A DNA stretch of 64,000 nt from Nitritalea halalkaliphila LW7. GTDB lineage: Bacteria > Bacteroidota > Bacteroidia > Cytophagales > Cyclobacteriaceae. Numbering within the stretch: the stretch's first letter is position 1; the number at the start of each line of letters is the position of its first letter. Position numbers and translations under genes: made by a program. The notes beneath the pieces were generated by a model, which searched no databases, had not been told where the DNA came from, and was given only the letters and a program-made list of their open reading frames with translations. Where the stretch lies: assembly GCF_000265075.1 (NCBI RefSeq), contig NZ_AJYA01000001.1:62650-126649 (forward strand), written 5' to 3'. Shown here piece after piece: positions 54,081 to 63,153 of the stretch.

Positions 54081-56504
54081 TCAAAAGGGATAACCTATAC
54101 CGATATTGAACACCATTTGGCCGGGCAGGCCTGGAAAGCGCCTAAAGAAATCGCCGAGTATGAAGCGTTCGGTCATCGGGCGGGCTGGATCAAAAGCCTT
54201 TATACCCATGTCTAGTCGAAAGACCAGAAAGTCAAAATCCATGCGAAGCCCGACACCGGTACCTACCGCGAGTTCTGTCAAGAAGCGGTCCCACTGAAAC
54301 TGGGCTCCGGGGCGAGTAGGGTCCTCGAAAAAAGTCCAGCTATTCCCAATGTCCAGAAAAAGAGCCCCATCGAAATAACCATAAATTTTCGTTCGGTATT
54401 CGAACATGGCCTCAAAGAGGATGTCTCCTGGCTGTTCAAAGCGGTAGTCGAAGCCACCATTTTCCAAGACAGGTGGTGTGAAACTACCCGGGCCGAGTCG
54501 ACGTGGCTGCCAAGCGCGGATACTGGTACTACCCCCGGCAAAAAAGTATTTTTCATAAGGGAGAATCCCGTCACTTACGCCATAAGGCTTTGCTACGCCC
54601 AAGTTCAGCCGATAGCCCATCGTTTGGCGCCCCTCCAGCGGGATAAAGCGCCGGTAATCTGCCTGAAATTTTAAAAACTGGAAGTAGGCTAGGTTTCGAG
54701 CTTTTACGAACTCTGGCTGCAACAGATTAAGCGTCGTACCGCCACTTTCGGCATACAAGCGGAGTAGCGAGGCGCTCCGTTTTTGAAAATTTCCGTACTG
54801 GTTGATGTTAAAAATAGCCTGACCACTTACACTACTGACGTAAGAAGGTAAGAAGGAATTAATCAGGTTATTCCCTTGATTCTGAAGGTCCTCTAGTATT
54901 GCATTGAAATCATCACTTAAGCTGCTGCGGATAAAGTTAGCGTCTACCACATTTAGAGTGAACTGCTGCCTAAAATTCCGAGTATTCCACGTGTAGCCTA
55001 AAATAGCATTTAAGCCCTCCCGGTTGTATTCGGGTCTGTCCACATAGTTATACCCTAGCAGTAGCCTCGTCTGGGGGTTGTACCGCCCGATCTGGTCAAC
55101 TTGAAATAGCCGTACAGGGGTTAAGAAGCGAGGGAATAAGATCGATCCGGATGTACTCACCTCACGGGAGCGGAAAACACCTCCCTCACCTGTGGCGGAG
55201 ACGACGCCTTCAAGCCCTGCACGAAAGTTAAATTCGAAAATTTCTGCCCCCCGAAACAAGTTGCGATTACGAAGAGAATGGCTAAAAAAGGGCCCCGGTA
55301 CCTGTTCCGTGATGCTGGCACCGAGCTGGTTGACTAGCTGATACTTTTCACTTGGCTGGGTGAAAATACGTGGAATGAGTGTGTCGCCTACTGCCTCGAA
55401 GGTAATGTTAATGAAGCGAAAGATGTCTAAATTGGCGAGTTGCCGCTGCGTTTCGATGACATCACTACGCTTAAAGGCCACACCTTTTCGTAGAAATACG
55501 CGTGAAGCGAGAATCCGTTCGGAGTAGCGTTCATCGTAGAGGCGGAAATCGATATCTCGGTAGCGGAATCGCTGGCTCTGATTTCTACCTGCAAGGGCCT
55601 CGCTAGGGGCATCGATAAAAAACTGGATGCTATCCAGCACAAACACCTGATGTGGCCGCCCTTGCTCATTGGCCGAAATGAGTCGTTTCACTCCGAGCTC
55701 TTGGGTAGCTGAATTTTTTTCTACCTCGTACTGGATAAAGGACTTGTTAAAGGTGTAGTACCCCCTTTCCCGTAGAAAATCCTCGATAGCCTGCCGGTCT
55801 CGCGAGATGACAGCCTGCTCATAGCGATTCCCTAGCCGTATGGGGTTCGGGTATTCCTGCAGTGCTTGGTATAGGGAGGTGTCTGCATAGACTTCTTCGA
55901 AGCTAGTAATTAGATAAGGCGTATAAGCGCTAACTTGCATGTCGACGTAGGCTTTTTTGCGCCGCTGGCGCAAAACTTCCGTCACCTCGGCATCGAAATA
56001 GCCATTATTCGAGAGGTAAAACTGTAGCTGCTTCCGCGTTTCCTCCATAAGCTCAGGGGAGTAAAGCACGCGTTCATTCCCCGTGCGCATGAGAAAATTA
56101 CCATAGCTCAGGTTCCGATTCAGGCTCGCGATTCGATCATCACGACGCCCTACTTTGCGCGTGAGCTTTCTGCGCTCTCGGTCCGTCTTTACCCCACTGA
56201 GGAGTACATTCAGGGAGTCCCTTTCCATGCGCGCCTGCTGACGCCTAGCTACTAGGTTTTCCTCGTTAAAGGTTAGTGCCCCTATTTGATAAAGGGTAAC
56301 CCCTAAGGAGCCATTAAAAATAGGGATTCGAGTATTGGGCGTCTGCTTGAAGAGCCCCTGCATGTTCCTACGGTCTTCCTTATTCACACCAGAAACCTTC
56401 GTGTCATATAGCACAAGGCGGTCCTCCGGCACGTTTCGGGTTAAAGAACACGCCGATGTGAGGAGAAGAAGCAAAAATAAGTTTATATCTTTGGCCTTTA
56501 ACAC
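54081..56504 (-). CDS. tamL: TamL: lipidated TamA/BamA-like outer-membrane protein
   Basis: About 807 residues from GTG at 56504 (VLKAKDINLFLLLLLTSAC, lipobox with Cys at about 19). In Bacteroidota the TamA homologue is a lipoprotein, TamL, which works with TamB in exporting or assembling outer-membrane proteins and in lipid transport. After the signal come POTRA-like units at about 25-380 (QLQFYLSNNGYFDAEV; RRKKAYVDMQVSAYTPYLI; VIETQRQLANLDIFRFINITFE), and then a 16-stranded Omp85 barrel with the ending MVFNIGIGYPF, terminal Phe. An upstream ATG at 56648 would read through the trmH region and is rejected. Divergent from the rRNA/tRNA methyltransferase gene by only 16 bp. Frame intact. Confidence 0.88.
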   Translation of the reverse strand: MLKAKDINLFLLLLLTSACSLTRNVPEDRLVLYDTKVSGVNKEDRRNMQGLFKQTPNTRIPIFNGSLGVTLYQIGALTFNEENLVARRQQARMERDSLNVLLSGVKTDRERRKLTRKVGRRDDRIASLNRNLSYGNFLMRTGNERVLYSPELMEETRKQLQFYLSNNGYFDAEVTEVLRQRRKKAYVDMQVSAYTPYLITSFEEVYADTSLYQALQEYPNPIRLGNRYEQAVISRDRQAIEDFLRERGYYTFNKSFIQYEVEKNSATQELGVKRLISANEQGRPHQVFVLDSIQFFIDAPSEALAGRNQSQRFRYRDIDFRLYDERYSERILASRVFLRKGVAFKRSDVIETQRQLANLDIFRFINITFEAVGDTLIPRIFTQPSEKYQLVNQLGASITEQVPGPFFSHSLRNRNLFRGAEIFEFNFRAGLEGVVSATGEGGVFRSREVSTSGSILFPRFLTPVRLFQVDQIGRYNPQTRLLLGYNYVDRPEYNREGLNAILGYTWNTRNFRQQFTLNVVDANFIRSSLSDDFNAILEDLQNQGNNLINSFLPSYVSSVSGQAIFNINQYGNFQKRSASLLRLYAESGGTTLNLLQPEFVKARNLAYFQFLKFQADYRRFIPLEGRQTMGYRLNLGVAKPYGVSDGILPYEKYFFAGGSTSIRAWQPRRLGPGSFTPPVLENGGFDYRFEQPGDILFEAMFEYRTKIYGYFDGALFLDIGNSWTFFEDPTRPGAQFQWDRFLTELAVGTGVGLRMDFDFLVFRLDMGIKAFDPARPMTERFILGDFFRRFPGLPGQMVFNIGIGYPF
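56486..56493 (+). promoter_or_regulatory. Candidate -7 promoter box of the TrmH-like gene
   Basis: TATCTTTG matches the Bacteroidota -7 consensus TAnnTTTG and lies 28 bp before the ATG at 56521, inside the signal-peptide codons of tamL. A -33 TTTG element is not obvious. Confidence 0.35.
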
Positions 56505-56520
56505 TAGGTCTGCTGTCAAA

Positions 56521-57276
56521 ATGTTAAGCAAAAATACGCTTAAGTTTATAAAATCTTTACATCTCAAGAAATTCCGTAAGGCCGAGGGGCTATTTTTTGT
56601 GGAAGGGGTTAAAAATGTGGAGGAAATGGTCCAACATGGCTTTAACATCCGCTACCTATTATACACAGACCGCTACCTAGAAGCGCATGTTCATACCCTG
56701 AATAGGGTGCCGAAAGGGGCTAACCTGATTTCGGTCAGCGAGCGGGAACTGCAGCAGGCCAGTGCGCTACAGCTAAACAACTATGTGCTGGCCGTGGCCG
56801 AAATTCCTGAACCACAAGGGGCACCGACGCTACAGGTGGACCAGCTGGTGCTTGCCTTAGATGGCGTGCGCGATCCAGGAAATTTAGGGACTTTGCTGCG
56901 CATCGCCGACTGGTACGGCATTCGGGAGATCTTCGTCAGTGCTGACTGCGCTGAACTTTATAATCCCAAAGTACTTCAGGCTAGTATGGGGTCCTTTACA
57001 CGCGTGCGGGTGCATGAAGTGGATCTGCCGCTGTGGTTATCTTCGCTCCAAGTGCCCATTTATGGTGCTTTTTTAGAAGGGGCTTCCGTGCATCAGTACC
57101 CTTGGCAGCAGGGGGGAGTGCTGCTGATGGGAAGTGAGTCCCATGGGATATCCGAGGCCTGCCGACCCTATGTCAGTCAGGCGCTGACCATCCCCCGCTT
57201 TGGCGGAGCCGAATCTTTAAATGTAGGCGTGGCCACTGCTATTTTAATCGATCACTTTAAGCGGCAGCAGCCTTAG
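56521..57276 (+). CDS. TrmH/SpoU family RNA 2'-O-methyltransferase
   Basis: 251 residues from ATG at 56521 (MLSKNTLKFIKSLHLKKFRK); upstream in-frame codons run through tamL and are not used. The N-terminal substrate-binding domain is at 1-100 (FFVEGVKNVEEMVQHGF) and the knotted methyltransferase domain at 110-250: LVLALDGVRDPGNLGTLLRI (motif 1), LLMGSESHGIS (motif 2) and IPRFGGAESLNVGVATAILI (motif 3). It uses S-adenosylmethionine to methylate a ribose in tRNA or rRNA; the target cannot be read from sequence. Followed after 2 bp by the SBF-like transporter. Frame intact. Confidence 0.9.
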   Translation: MLSKNTLKFIKSLHLKKFRKAEGLFFVEGVKNVEEMVQHGFNIRYLLYTDRYLEAHVHTLNRVPKGANLISVSERELQQASALQLNNYVLAVAEIPEPQGAPTLQVDQLVLALDGVRDPGNLGTLLRIADWYGIREIFVSADCAELYNPKVLQASMGSFTRVRVHEVDLPLWLSSLQVPIYGAFLEGASVHQYPWQQGGVLLMGSESHGISEACRPYVSQALTIPRFGGAESLNVGVATAILIDHFKRQQP

Positions 57277-57278
57277 GC

Positions 57279-58271
57279 ATGGTACATCTCCTCCAAACGC
57301 TCAAAAAGGTAGGTTTCAATGCCTTTTTTTTCTTGCTTCTGAGCACCATCGCGCTGGCCTATGCTTTCCCCGAGTTAGGTATGGAGAGCAGTCCCGTTCC
57401 AGTAAAAAAGCTAACGGGGATAGGGGTATCGCTGATTTTCTTTTTCTATGGGGTGAAATTAAGCCCACAGGAGTTATGGAAAGGCCTGCGCAACTGGAAG
57501 CTCCACCTTTTGGTGCAGGCGGCCACCTTTTTACTTTTCCCTATGTTCATTTTGCTACTTTTTTATACGGTAGGAGCGGAAGCCACCCCGCTTTGGCTGG
57601 GTACCTTTTATTTGGCTGCATTGCCCTCTACAGTTTCCTCTTCGGTGGTAATGGTCTCGATCGCGCGTGGTAATTTGCCCGCAGCTATCTTCAATGCGAG
57701 TATTTCCAGTATGGTGGGGATTTTTCTGACACCCCTCTGGATGGAGCTGATGCTTCCGGATACGGCTGTGGATTTTGCGCTGGGAGAAACCTTTCAGAAA
57801 CTTACGCTTCAGGTCTTGGTCCCCCTTCTGATCGGGCTGTTTTTTCATCGGCTGCTTATCCGGTATGTGGAACGGCACAAAGTGGCGCTTAAAAATTTCG
57901 ATCAGTTCATTATTTTACTTATTGTCTTCAGTGCCTTCGCAGAGAGCTTCGGGGCAGATATGTTCGCGGGCCAAAGCTGGGGTCAGCTGCTGCAGCTCGG
58001 GCTGCTGATGCTTGGCTTCTTCTTCTTCATGATCGCCATCATGCATGGAGTGGGAAAGGCACTCGGCTTATCGCTGCCCGACAGGATCACGCTCCTGTTT
58101 TGTGGAAGTAAAAAATCACTGGTGCAGGGCGCTGTAATGGGGAGGGTACTATTTCCTGATCCTCAGGTGTTTGGTTTGATTTTACTTCCCCTGATGCTAT
58201 ACCACACGCTGCAGCTGATGGCGGGTTCAGCCTTAGCCCAGCGCTTAGGTGCACGCCCAGTGGAGGTGTAG
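57279..58271 (+). CDS. Bile acid:sodium symporter-like transporter (SBF-like, YfeH type)
   Basis: 330 residues with about nine to ten hydrophobic segments. It begins MVHLLQTLKKVGFNAFFFLLLSTI. Typical SBF-like segments are FFFYGVKLSPQELWKGL, FYLAALPSTVSSSVVMVSIARGN with NASISSMVGIFLTPL, and CGSKKSLVQGAVMGRVLF. This group (SBF-like CPA family, YfeH/P7) is mostly without known substrate, though bile-acid-like or organic-anion transport with sodium is usual in the wider family. It starts just after the stop of the methyltransferase (ATG at 57279). Frame intact. Confidence 0.87.
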   Translation: MVHLLQTLKKVGFNAFFFLLLSTIALAYAFPELGMESSPVPVKKLTGIGVSLIFFFYGVKLSPQELWKGLRNWKLHLLVQAATFLLFPMFILLLFYTVGAEATPLWLGTFYLAALPSTVSSSVVMVSIARGNLPAAIFNASISSMVGIFLTPLWMELMLPDTAVDFALGETFQKLTLQVLVPLLIGLFFHRLLIRYVERHKVALKNFDQFIILLIVFSAFAESFGADMFAGQSWGQLLQLGLLMLGFFFFMIAIMHGVGKALGLSLPDRITLLFCGSKKSLVQGAVMGRVLFPDPQVFGLILLPLMLYHTLQLMAGSALAQRLGARPVEV

Positions 58272-58279
58272 TAAGGGTA

Positions 58280-58338
58280 GGGCTGCCGCCCAAAGGCCAA
58301 GGAATATTTCCTGGAGGATCCTTTTGGACGGCAGTCCG
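58280..58338. promoter_or_regulatory. Long imperfect hairpin between transporter and KASIII genes
   Basis: CTGCCG and CCAAA near 58282-58293 pair with TTTTGG and CGGCAG near 58322-58333, with a nested AGGAA-TAT-TTCCT inside. It lies between the convergent genes and lacks a T tract, so it might be a processing or termination structure, or a small repeat. Confidence 0.4.
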
Positions 58339-58348
58339 ATGAACGCCG

Positions 58349-59425
58349 CTAAGGCATGCGGTAAACGATCGCGTTTATGTGCATGCCTGCGCCTACACTG
58401 GCGAAAACGACCACATCTCCAGAGGATAGTTCTTGGCCCTCCATCTGCTGATGGATGATTCTATCGTAAAGAATCGGGATGGTGGCCACAGAGTTATTTC
58501 CAAAGTACTGTATGCTCATCGGCATGAGCCCTTCGGGGATTTCACGAAGGCCATAGAGGCGGAATAAGCGTTTAAGTATCGCTTCATCCATTTTTTCATT
58601 CGCCTGATGAATGAGCACTTTTTTCACCTCGGAAAGCGTAATGCCTGCCTTGTACAGTGCCTCCTTAACGACACCGGGCACCGTGGTAACCGCGTATTCG
58701 TACAGCTTCCGGCCGTTCATTTTTACGAAAATGCGATTTTCTGGATAACTGGGGTTATGAGAGGGGGCCATGTAGAGCAGCGCGGTCTCTGTAACGGTGT
58801 CCGTGCGTGTTTTATGCGAGAGAAGGCCGACATCCCCCTCTGATTTTAGGGCGCTGTGCAGCGTGGCGCCCGCTCCATCCGAAAATATCATGGCATCGCG
58901 ATCATGCGGGTCGATGACACGAGAAAGTGTTTCCGCGCCGATGACCAGCACATGCTCAGCGTCTCCAGACCGAATGTAGTAATCTGCCTGAATGACGCCT
59001 TGAACCCAGCCTGGACAGCCAAAGGGAAGGTCATAGGCGATGCAATTGGGGTTTTTAATGCCTAATTTATGCTTGACGCGTGCGGCTAAAGCTGGAACCA
59101 TGTCGCTTTGCAGATAGCGTGCACTGACATCTCCGAAATTATGCGCGAAAATGATATAGTCTAACTTTTCGGGATCTAACTGGGCATCTTGGAGCGCCCT
59201 AGCGGCCGCAAAGTAACCCATATCAGAAGTGTTTAAGCCTGGACTCAGGTAGCGACGCTCTCGGATGCCAGTAATTTCTTCCAGCTTAGCAGCTACTTCC
59301 TGAGCGGGCTTTTCGAGTTTTTTTCCGCTCTCATCCATAAAAGCATGCTGGAAAAAGTCTTCGTTTTTTACGATGTTTTCAGGTAAATAATGTCCGGATC
59401 CGGAGATAATGGTTTTAATCTGCAT
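58349..59425 (-). CDS. 3-oxoacyl-ACP synthase III family protein (KASIII/FabH-like)
   Basis: 358 residues. Starter condensation of acyl-CoA with malonyl-ACP or a related reaction. The triad is intact: Cys137 (DLPFGCPGWVQG), His273 (VLIHQANEKMD), Asn311 (YFGNNSVATIPI). Other family marks: SGSGHYLPENIVKNEDF, TGIRERRYLSPGLNTSDMG, SDGAGATLHSA. It stands alone, away from other fatty-acid genes, so it may serve a special lipid or secondary product rather than the main pathway. Frame intact. Confidence 0.9.
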   Translation of the reverse strand: MQIKTIISGSGHYLPENIVKNEDFFQHAFMDESGKKLEKPAQEVAAKLEEITGIRERRYLSPGLNTSDMGYFAAARALQDAQLDPEKLDYIIFAHNFGDVSARYLQSDMVPALAARVKHKLGIKNPNCIAYDLPFGCPGWVQGVIQADYYIRSGDAEHVLVIGAETLSRVIDPHDRDAMIFSDGAGATLHSALKSEGDVGLLSHKTRTDTVTETALLYMAPSHNPSYPENRIFVKMNGRKLYEYAVTTVPGVVKEALYKAGITLSEVKKVLIHQANEKMDEAILKRLFRLYGLREIPEGLMPMSIQYFGNNSVATIPILYDRIIHQQMEGQELSSGDVVVFASVGAGMHINAIVYRMP

Positions 59426-59772
59426 GGGTATGTGTTAGTGTCTAAACGCAAATTACGTAGAAAAGTCTGATTTATGATTTATTCACCGTTAAAATGCTTA
59501 AAATTTAATATAATCGTAAATTTCAGTTGTTTTATTGAAAATTACTTAAAAAGTGTTTAAGGGAAGGAAAACTTCACTGATGAACTAAGCTATTGACTAT
59601 CAGTTAAATTAATACCTGGTGGTGTAGTTCGCTAAAGGTTCGATAAGAAAGGAGCCAATAGCAGGTGCTGAAAATTTAACCTTTCTCGCTAAATTTTACC
59701 TACATTAGTATGCAAAGAGAGTTACATCTAAAACGGGAAGGAATTCCGTAACTGAATCTAAAGCGAATAACT
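59426..59772. other. Intergenic region upstream of the arsenosugar operon
   Basis: About 350 AT-rich bases without a credible gene. The first part is the KASIII leader, the last part the leader of the AhpD-like gene. A TACATTAG element near 59700-59707 is a partial match to a -7 box. No riboswitch or ArsR-type site could be recognised. Confidence 0.4.
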
Positions 59773-60105
59773 ATGAAAACGTATTACAATCCTGAAGACC
59801 TTAAAAAATTCGGTAAAATAGGCGAGTTTCAGAAATCTATGGCGGATAAATTTTTCGCCTATTATGGAGAAGTTTTTCAAGAAGGAGCGCTAACGGCTCG
59901 TGAAAAATCGCTAATCGCATTAGCTGTCGCACATGCTGTACAGTGTCCTTACTGCATCGATGCCTACACAGTGGATAGTATGGAAAAAGGCTGCGATGAA
60001 GAACAAATGATGGAGGCTGTACATGTGGCCGCTGCCATACGTGGCGGTGCGTCTTTAGTCCACAGCACCCAGATGATGAATAAAGTGAAAGAAATTTCGA
60101 TGTAA
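59773..60105 (+). CDS. Arsenosugar biosynthesis-associated peroxidase-like protein (AhpD/carboxymuconolactone decarboxylase family)
   Basis: 110 residues, helical AhpD-type fold with Cys58-Pro-Tyr-Cys61 in AVQCPYCIDAYTVDSMEKG. AhpD-type proteins use a CxxC pair as thiol peroxidase or reductase, and this member type occurs in arsenosugar gene clusters beside ArsS. It would act in the cytosol, perhaps on arsenic-sulfur intermediates or as reductase for the pathway (inference). It starts the operon; arsS follows after 15 bp. Frame intact. Confidence 0.87.
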   Translation: MKTYYNPEDLKKFGKIGEFQKSMADKFFAYYGEVFQEGALTAREKSLIALAVAHAVQCPYCIDAYTVDSMEKGCDEEQMMEAVHVAAAIRGGASLVHSTQMMNKVKEISM

Positions 60106-60120
60106 TTTGTAGCTTCTTAA

Positions 60121-61164
60121 ATGAAATCATTAAAAGCACTTAATCACCCGCTTTCTCGCGTAGAACAAGAAATCGCAGTACTGGACCAACCTGTAGAGGG
60201 CAAAACCTTCGAGGGTTTTCTTCAGGAGCAGGCCTTGTTTCCTTTAAAACCAACGACGATCGATATTCTTCAGATCAACATGGGCAAAATGTGTAACCAA
60301 GTGTGTAAGCACTGCCATGTGGATGCTGGCCCTGATCGGAAGGAGATCATGACGCGTGAAACGATGCAGCACTGCTTGGAGGTAATCCGTAAGCACACCA
60401 TCAAGACCATCGATCTTACAGGCGGAGCACCTGAGATGAATCCAGATTTTCGCTGGTTTATAGAAGAAATACGAGCCATTACACAAACTGCAGCGATTAT
60501 CGTACGCTGTAATTTAACGATTATCGTAGCGAATCCTAAATATTACGATCTGCCTGAGTTTTTCAAGAAGCATCGTATCGAAGTGGTCAGCTCGCTTCCT
60601 TATTTCTCTGCCGTGAAAACAGATGCCCAGCGTGGAGAAGGTGTATTCGGTAAATCCATTCGCGCACTCGAAATGCTGAACGCTGTCGGGTATGGCGTGG
60701 CAGATTCTGGTCTTACCCTTAATCTCGTCTATAACCCCTCTGGTGCTTTTCTCCCCGGAAGCCAGCAGGAGCTCGAACAGCAGTTTAAGAAAAAGCTAGC
60801 CGATGGCTATGGAATCGTTTTCAATGCGCTTTTCACGATTACTAATTTACCCATCAGCCGGTATTTGGCCTACCTGATGAGCTCGGGTAATTATGAAAAC
60901 TACATGGAAAAACTGGTCAGTGCCTATAATCCCGTGGCTGCCATGAATGTCATGTGCAGAAGTACAATTTCGGTAGGATGGGATGGCTTCTTGTACGACT
61001 GTGATTTTAATCAGATGTTAGAACTAAAAGTAACTGCTCCCGATAGCCAGCACATTAAAGACTGGAACTCTGAGCAGCTGCACCAGCGTGAGATTATCGT
61101 AAAACAGCACTGCTTCGGCTGTACGGCCGGCTCGGGCTCAAGCTGTGGAGGAGCTACCACATAA
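60121..61164 (+). CDS. arsS: Arsenosugar biosynthesis radical SAM protein ArsS
   Basis: 347 residues. The radical-SAM cluster motif is C58-x3-C62-x2-C65 in MGKMCNQVCKHCHVDAG. The SAM-site GGAPEM follows in TIDLTGGAPEMNPDFRW. The extra Cys-rich C-terminus (HCFGCTAGSGSSCGG) is typical for ArsS. The protein is proposed to make the 5-deoxyribofuranosyl arsenical core of arsenosugars from dimethylarsinous acid and a SAM-derived 5'-deoxyadenosyl group, detoxifying arsenic. No arsM methyltransferase is in the window, so methylated arsenic must come from elsewhere in the genome. Overlapped or followed closely by the next gene (ATG 2 bp after the stop). Confidence 0.93.
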   Translation: MKSLKALNHPLSRVEQEIAVLDQPVEGKTFEGFLQEQALFPLKPTTIDILQINMGKMCNQVCKHCHVDAGPDRKEIMTRETMQHCLEVIRKHTIKTIDLTGGAPEMNPDFRWFIEEIRAITQTAAIIVRCNLTIIVANPKYYDLPEFFKKHRIEVVSSLPYFSAVKTDAQRGEGVFGKSIRALEMLNAVGYGVADSGLTLNLVYNPSGAFLPGSQQELEQQFKKKLADGYGIVFNALFTITNLPISRYLAYLMSSGNYENYMEKLVSAYNPVAAMNVMCRSTISVGWDGFLYDCDFNQMLELKVTAPDSQHIKDWNSEQLHQREIIVKQHCFGCTAGSGSSCGGATT

Positions 61165-61165
61165 G

Positions 61166-61789
61166 ATGAAGGATACCGCTATTATCGTTTTTCAAAAGCA
61201 CGCTATCGCAGGCCATGTAAAGACGCGACTGGCAAAAACCGTAGGAAATCAAAAAGCACTTTGGATTTACAAATCCATGGTGCTTTACACCTACCAACAG
61301 CTGGAAAAGGTCAAAAATAACATGGATGTACATGTTTTTTATGACCAAGCCCCTGCTTTACCGGATGCATACTTGGAACAGTATGCCTTTCCCCACCACA
61401 TTCAAGAAGGTGCTGACCTCGGAGCACGTATGCTACATGCTTTCCGTAAAATCCAACAGTTGGGGTACAGCCGTATGTTAATCATCGGCACAGACTGTCC
61501 AGAACTGACGGAAGAACTTCTCCTAGAAGCGCAGGCTGTCCTAGCGACGCAGGATGTGGTCATAGGACCTTCTCAGGATGGGGGATATTACCTGTTAGGG
61601 CTTCGCGATCCACTACAGTACCTTTTTCAGGATATCCCTTGGAGTACAGAGCAAGTTCTGCCGCTTACGCGCCAAAGAGCTAACGAAAAAGGACTAGGCC
61701 TTACCCTGCTGGCAGAATTAAATGATATCGATACAGAAGAGGACTGGATCGCTTATAGGCATCATGTCGTTTCAGGAGATATCTCCTAA
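61166..61789 (+). CDS. TIGR04282-type arsenosugar biosynthesis glycosyltransferase
   Basis: About 207 residues from MKDTAIIVFQKHAIAGHVKTRL (ATG at 61166); an in-frame codon at 61145 is inside arsS and is not used. It carries a DUF2064 fold with the nucleotide-site RMLIIGTDCPELTEELL and PSQDGGYYLLGLRDP, PWSTEQVL. Proteins of this type accompany arsS and are proposed to process or transfer the sugar part of the arsenosugar. Acts in the cytosol. Next gene is 45 bp downstream in the same operon. Frame intact. Confidence 0.9.
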   Translation: MKDTAIIVFQKHAIAGHVKTRLAKTVGNQKALWIYKSMVLYTYQQLEKVKNNMDVHVFYDQAPALPDAYLEQYAFPHHIQEGADLGARMLHAFRKIQQLGYSRMLIIGTDCPELTEELLLEAQAVLATQDVVIGPSQDGGYYLLGLRDPLQYLFQDIPWSTEQVLPLTRQRANEKGLGLTLLAELNDIDTEEDWIAYRHHVVSGDIS

Positions 61790-61833
61790 TCTCTTCTTTT
61801 TTTAAATCTTATAAAAAATGTGTATCATGCAAG

Positions 61834-62442
61834 ATGAATAGAGAGCTTTTACTCCTTTCTTTCTTCTTAATTCCTTTTCTGTCAAGAGTTTATGTATCAG
61901 AGGCTCAAGTCGTCACCCATAAGTATGAGATATCTGTTGCGGGATTTTCGATAGGGGAAATGCAAGCCAAGAAGCAGTCAAAAGAAAATTCAATTATTTA
62001 TTCTATTGAGAGTAAAGTTAGTTTTTGGTTTTTTGGCAGGGTAGAAGTGGATTATGGTATAGAGACGCGGTACGACGGAAGCAAGGTCGTTGAAAGTAAA
62101 GCATATACAAAAACGAATCGAGGCGATTTTACTTCGCATGTGCAGTGGGATAGAGGGGGGTATGAGGTAGATGCGGAGACGTACAAGTTTGAAAACAAAG
62201 AGCGAATAGAAGGTCCGCTGCGCTTTAGTTCTGCGCGGATGTACTTTCATGAGCCAACAAATGAAACCTTCTTTCTGGCAGAAAACTATGGTTTAAAAGC
62301 CCCAGTCAAGAAGGTGCAGGAGTACTACGAAGTAGATGTTAATGGGAACAAAAATAAGTTTTATTACGATGCAGAGGGCGTACTGATAAAGGCAGTCATG
62401 CAGAGTCCCATAAAAAATTATGTCATATCCCGTATAGAATAA
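61834..62442 (+). CDS. DUF6134 family protein of the arsenosugar operon
   Basis: 202 residues with a signal peptide (LLLLSFFLIPFLSRVYVSEAQ, about 4-24), so likely periplasmic or outer-membrane exposed. The mature part is rich in beta strands with sequence TRYDGSKVVESKAYTKTNRG, YEVDAETYKFENKE and FYYDAEGVLIKA, as in DUF6134 proteins. No enzyme motif is seen. Its regular place next to arsS and the two glycosyltransferases suggests a role in handling or exporting the product, perhaps lipid-linked arsenosugar (inference). The following gene begins 12 bp later. Confidence 0.78.
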   Translation: MNRELLLLSFFLIPFLSRVYVSEAQVVTHKYEISVAGFSIGEMQAKKQSKENSIIYSIESKVSFWFFGRVEVDYGIETRYDGSKVVESKAYTKTNRGDFTSHVQWDRGGYEVDAETYKFENKERIEGPLRFSSARMYFHEPTNETFFLAENYGLKAPVKKVQEYYEVDVNGNKNKFYYDAEGVLIKAVMQSPIKNYVISRIE

Positions 62443-62454
62443 CGTAAACACCTC

Positions 62455-63153
62455 ATGAAAGTTTCTGTCATTATCCCCGTGTACAACGAGGCCGAGACGA
62501 TTGCAAAATGCGTAGATACTGTTTTACACACCCAAGATCATCGGCTAGCCGAGGTAATCGTCGTCGATGGCGGTAGCACAGATAATACAGTGGCCTTAGC
62601 AGAAGCCGCTGGTGCTAAAGTACTCGTAAGCAAGGTGCGTACGCGCGCTGCCCAGATGAATTTGGGTGCCTCCGTCGCGATAGGGGACCTGTTTTATTTT
62701 ATCCATGCAGATACTCAGGTCATTCCATCTTTCATGAACGATATCGCCTCAGAGCTGAGGAAAGGAACACACGCAGGTTGTTTTCGCTATAAATTCGACT
62801 CGAAAAAGACCATGTTGAAAATCAACAGCTGGTTTACACGCTTTAATGGTCCGCTGGCAGGAGGTGGGGATCAAACCTTGTTTATTACACGAAAAATTTT
62901 CAGCTCTTTAGGTGGGTTCGATGAATATTATACCATCATGGAGGACTTCGAACTCGTGAGGAGAATAAAAAAATCAGGAAAATATCGCTTTTCTGTCATT
63001 CCGAAGAGTATCTTAGTATCCGCGAGGAAGTATGAGAAAAACAGCTGGCTGCGCGTTCAGCTAGCAAATCTCATCGTCTTCCTTCTTTTTTACCTTAACA
63101 GGCCGCCAGATAGCTTAAAATCGCTGTATAAGCGGCTCTTAATTTCGAGTTAA
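62455..63153 (+). CDS. TIGR04283-type arsenosugar biosynthesis family 2 glycosyltransferase
   Basis: 232 residues, GT-A fold: VSVIIPVYNEAETIAKCVD at the start, EVIVVDGGSTDNTVALAEAAG, DLFYFIHADTQVIPSFM with the DxD-type acidic residues HADT, then FNGPLAGGGDQTLFITRKIF and GGFDEYYTIMEDFELVRR. The C-terminus (RVQLANLIVFLLFYLNRPP) has a hydrophobic segment that could bind the membrane. Such proteins are regular partners of arsS. Its stop TAA overlaps the ATG of the next gene by one base. Frame intact. Confidence 0.9.
   Translation: MKVSVIIPVYNEAETIAKCVDTVLHTQDHRLAEVIVVDGGSTDNTVALAEAAGAKVLVSKVRTRAAQMNLGASVAIGDLFYFIHADTQVIPSFMNDIASELRKGTHAGCFRYKFDSKKTMLKINSWFTRFNGPLAGGGDQTLFITRKIFSSLGGFDEYYTIMEDFELVRRIKKSGKYRFSVIPKSILVSARKYEKNSWLRVQLANLIVFLLFYLNRPPDSLKSLYKRLLISS

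Noticed and set aside
59570..59680. CTGATGA near 59576, which recalls a hammerhead ribozyme core
   Set aside because: No stem II and GAAA could be placed at proper distance and no closing stems were found.
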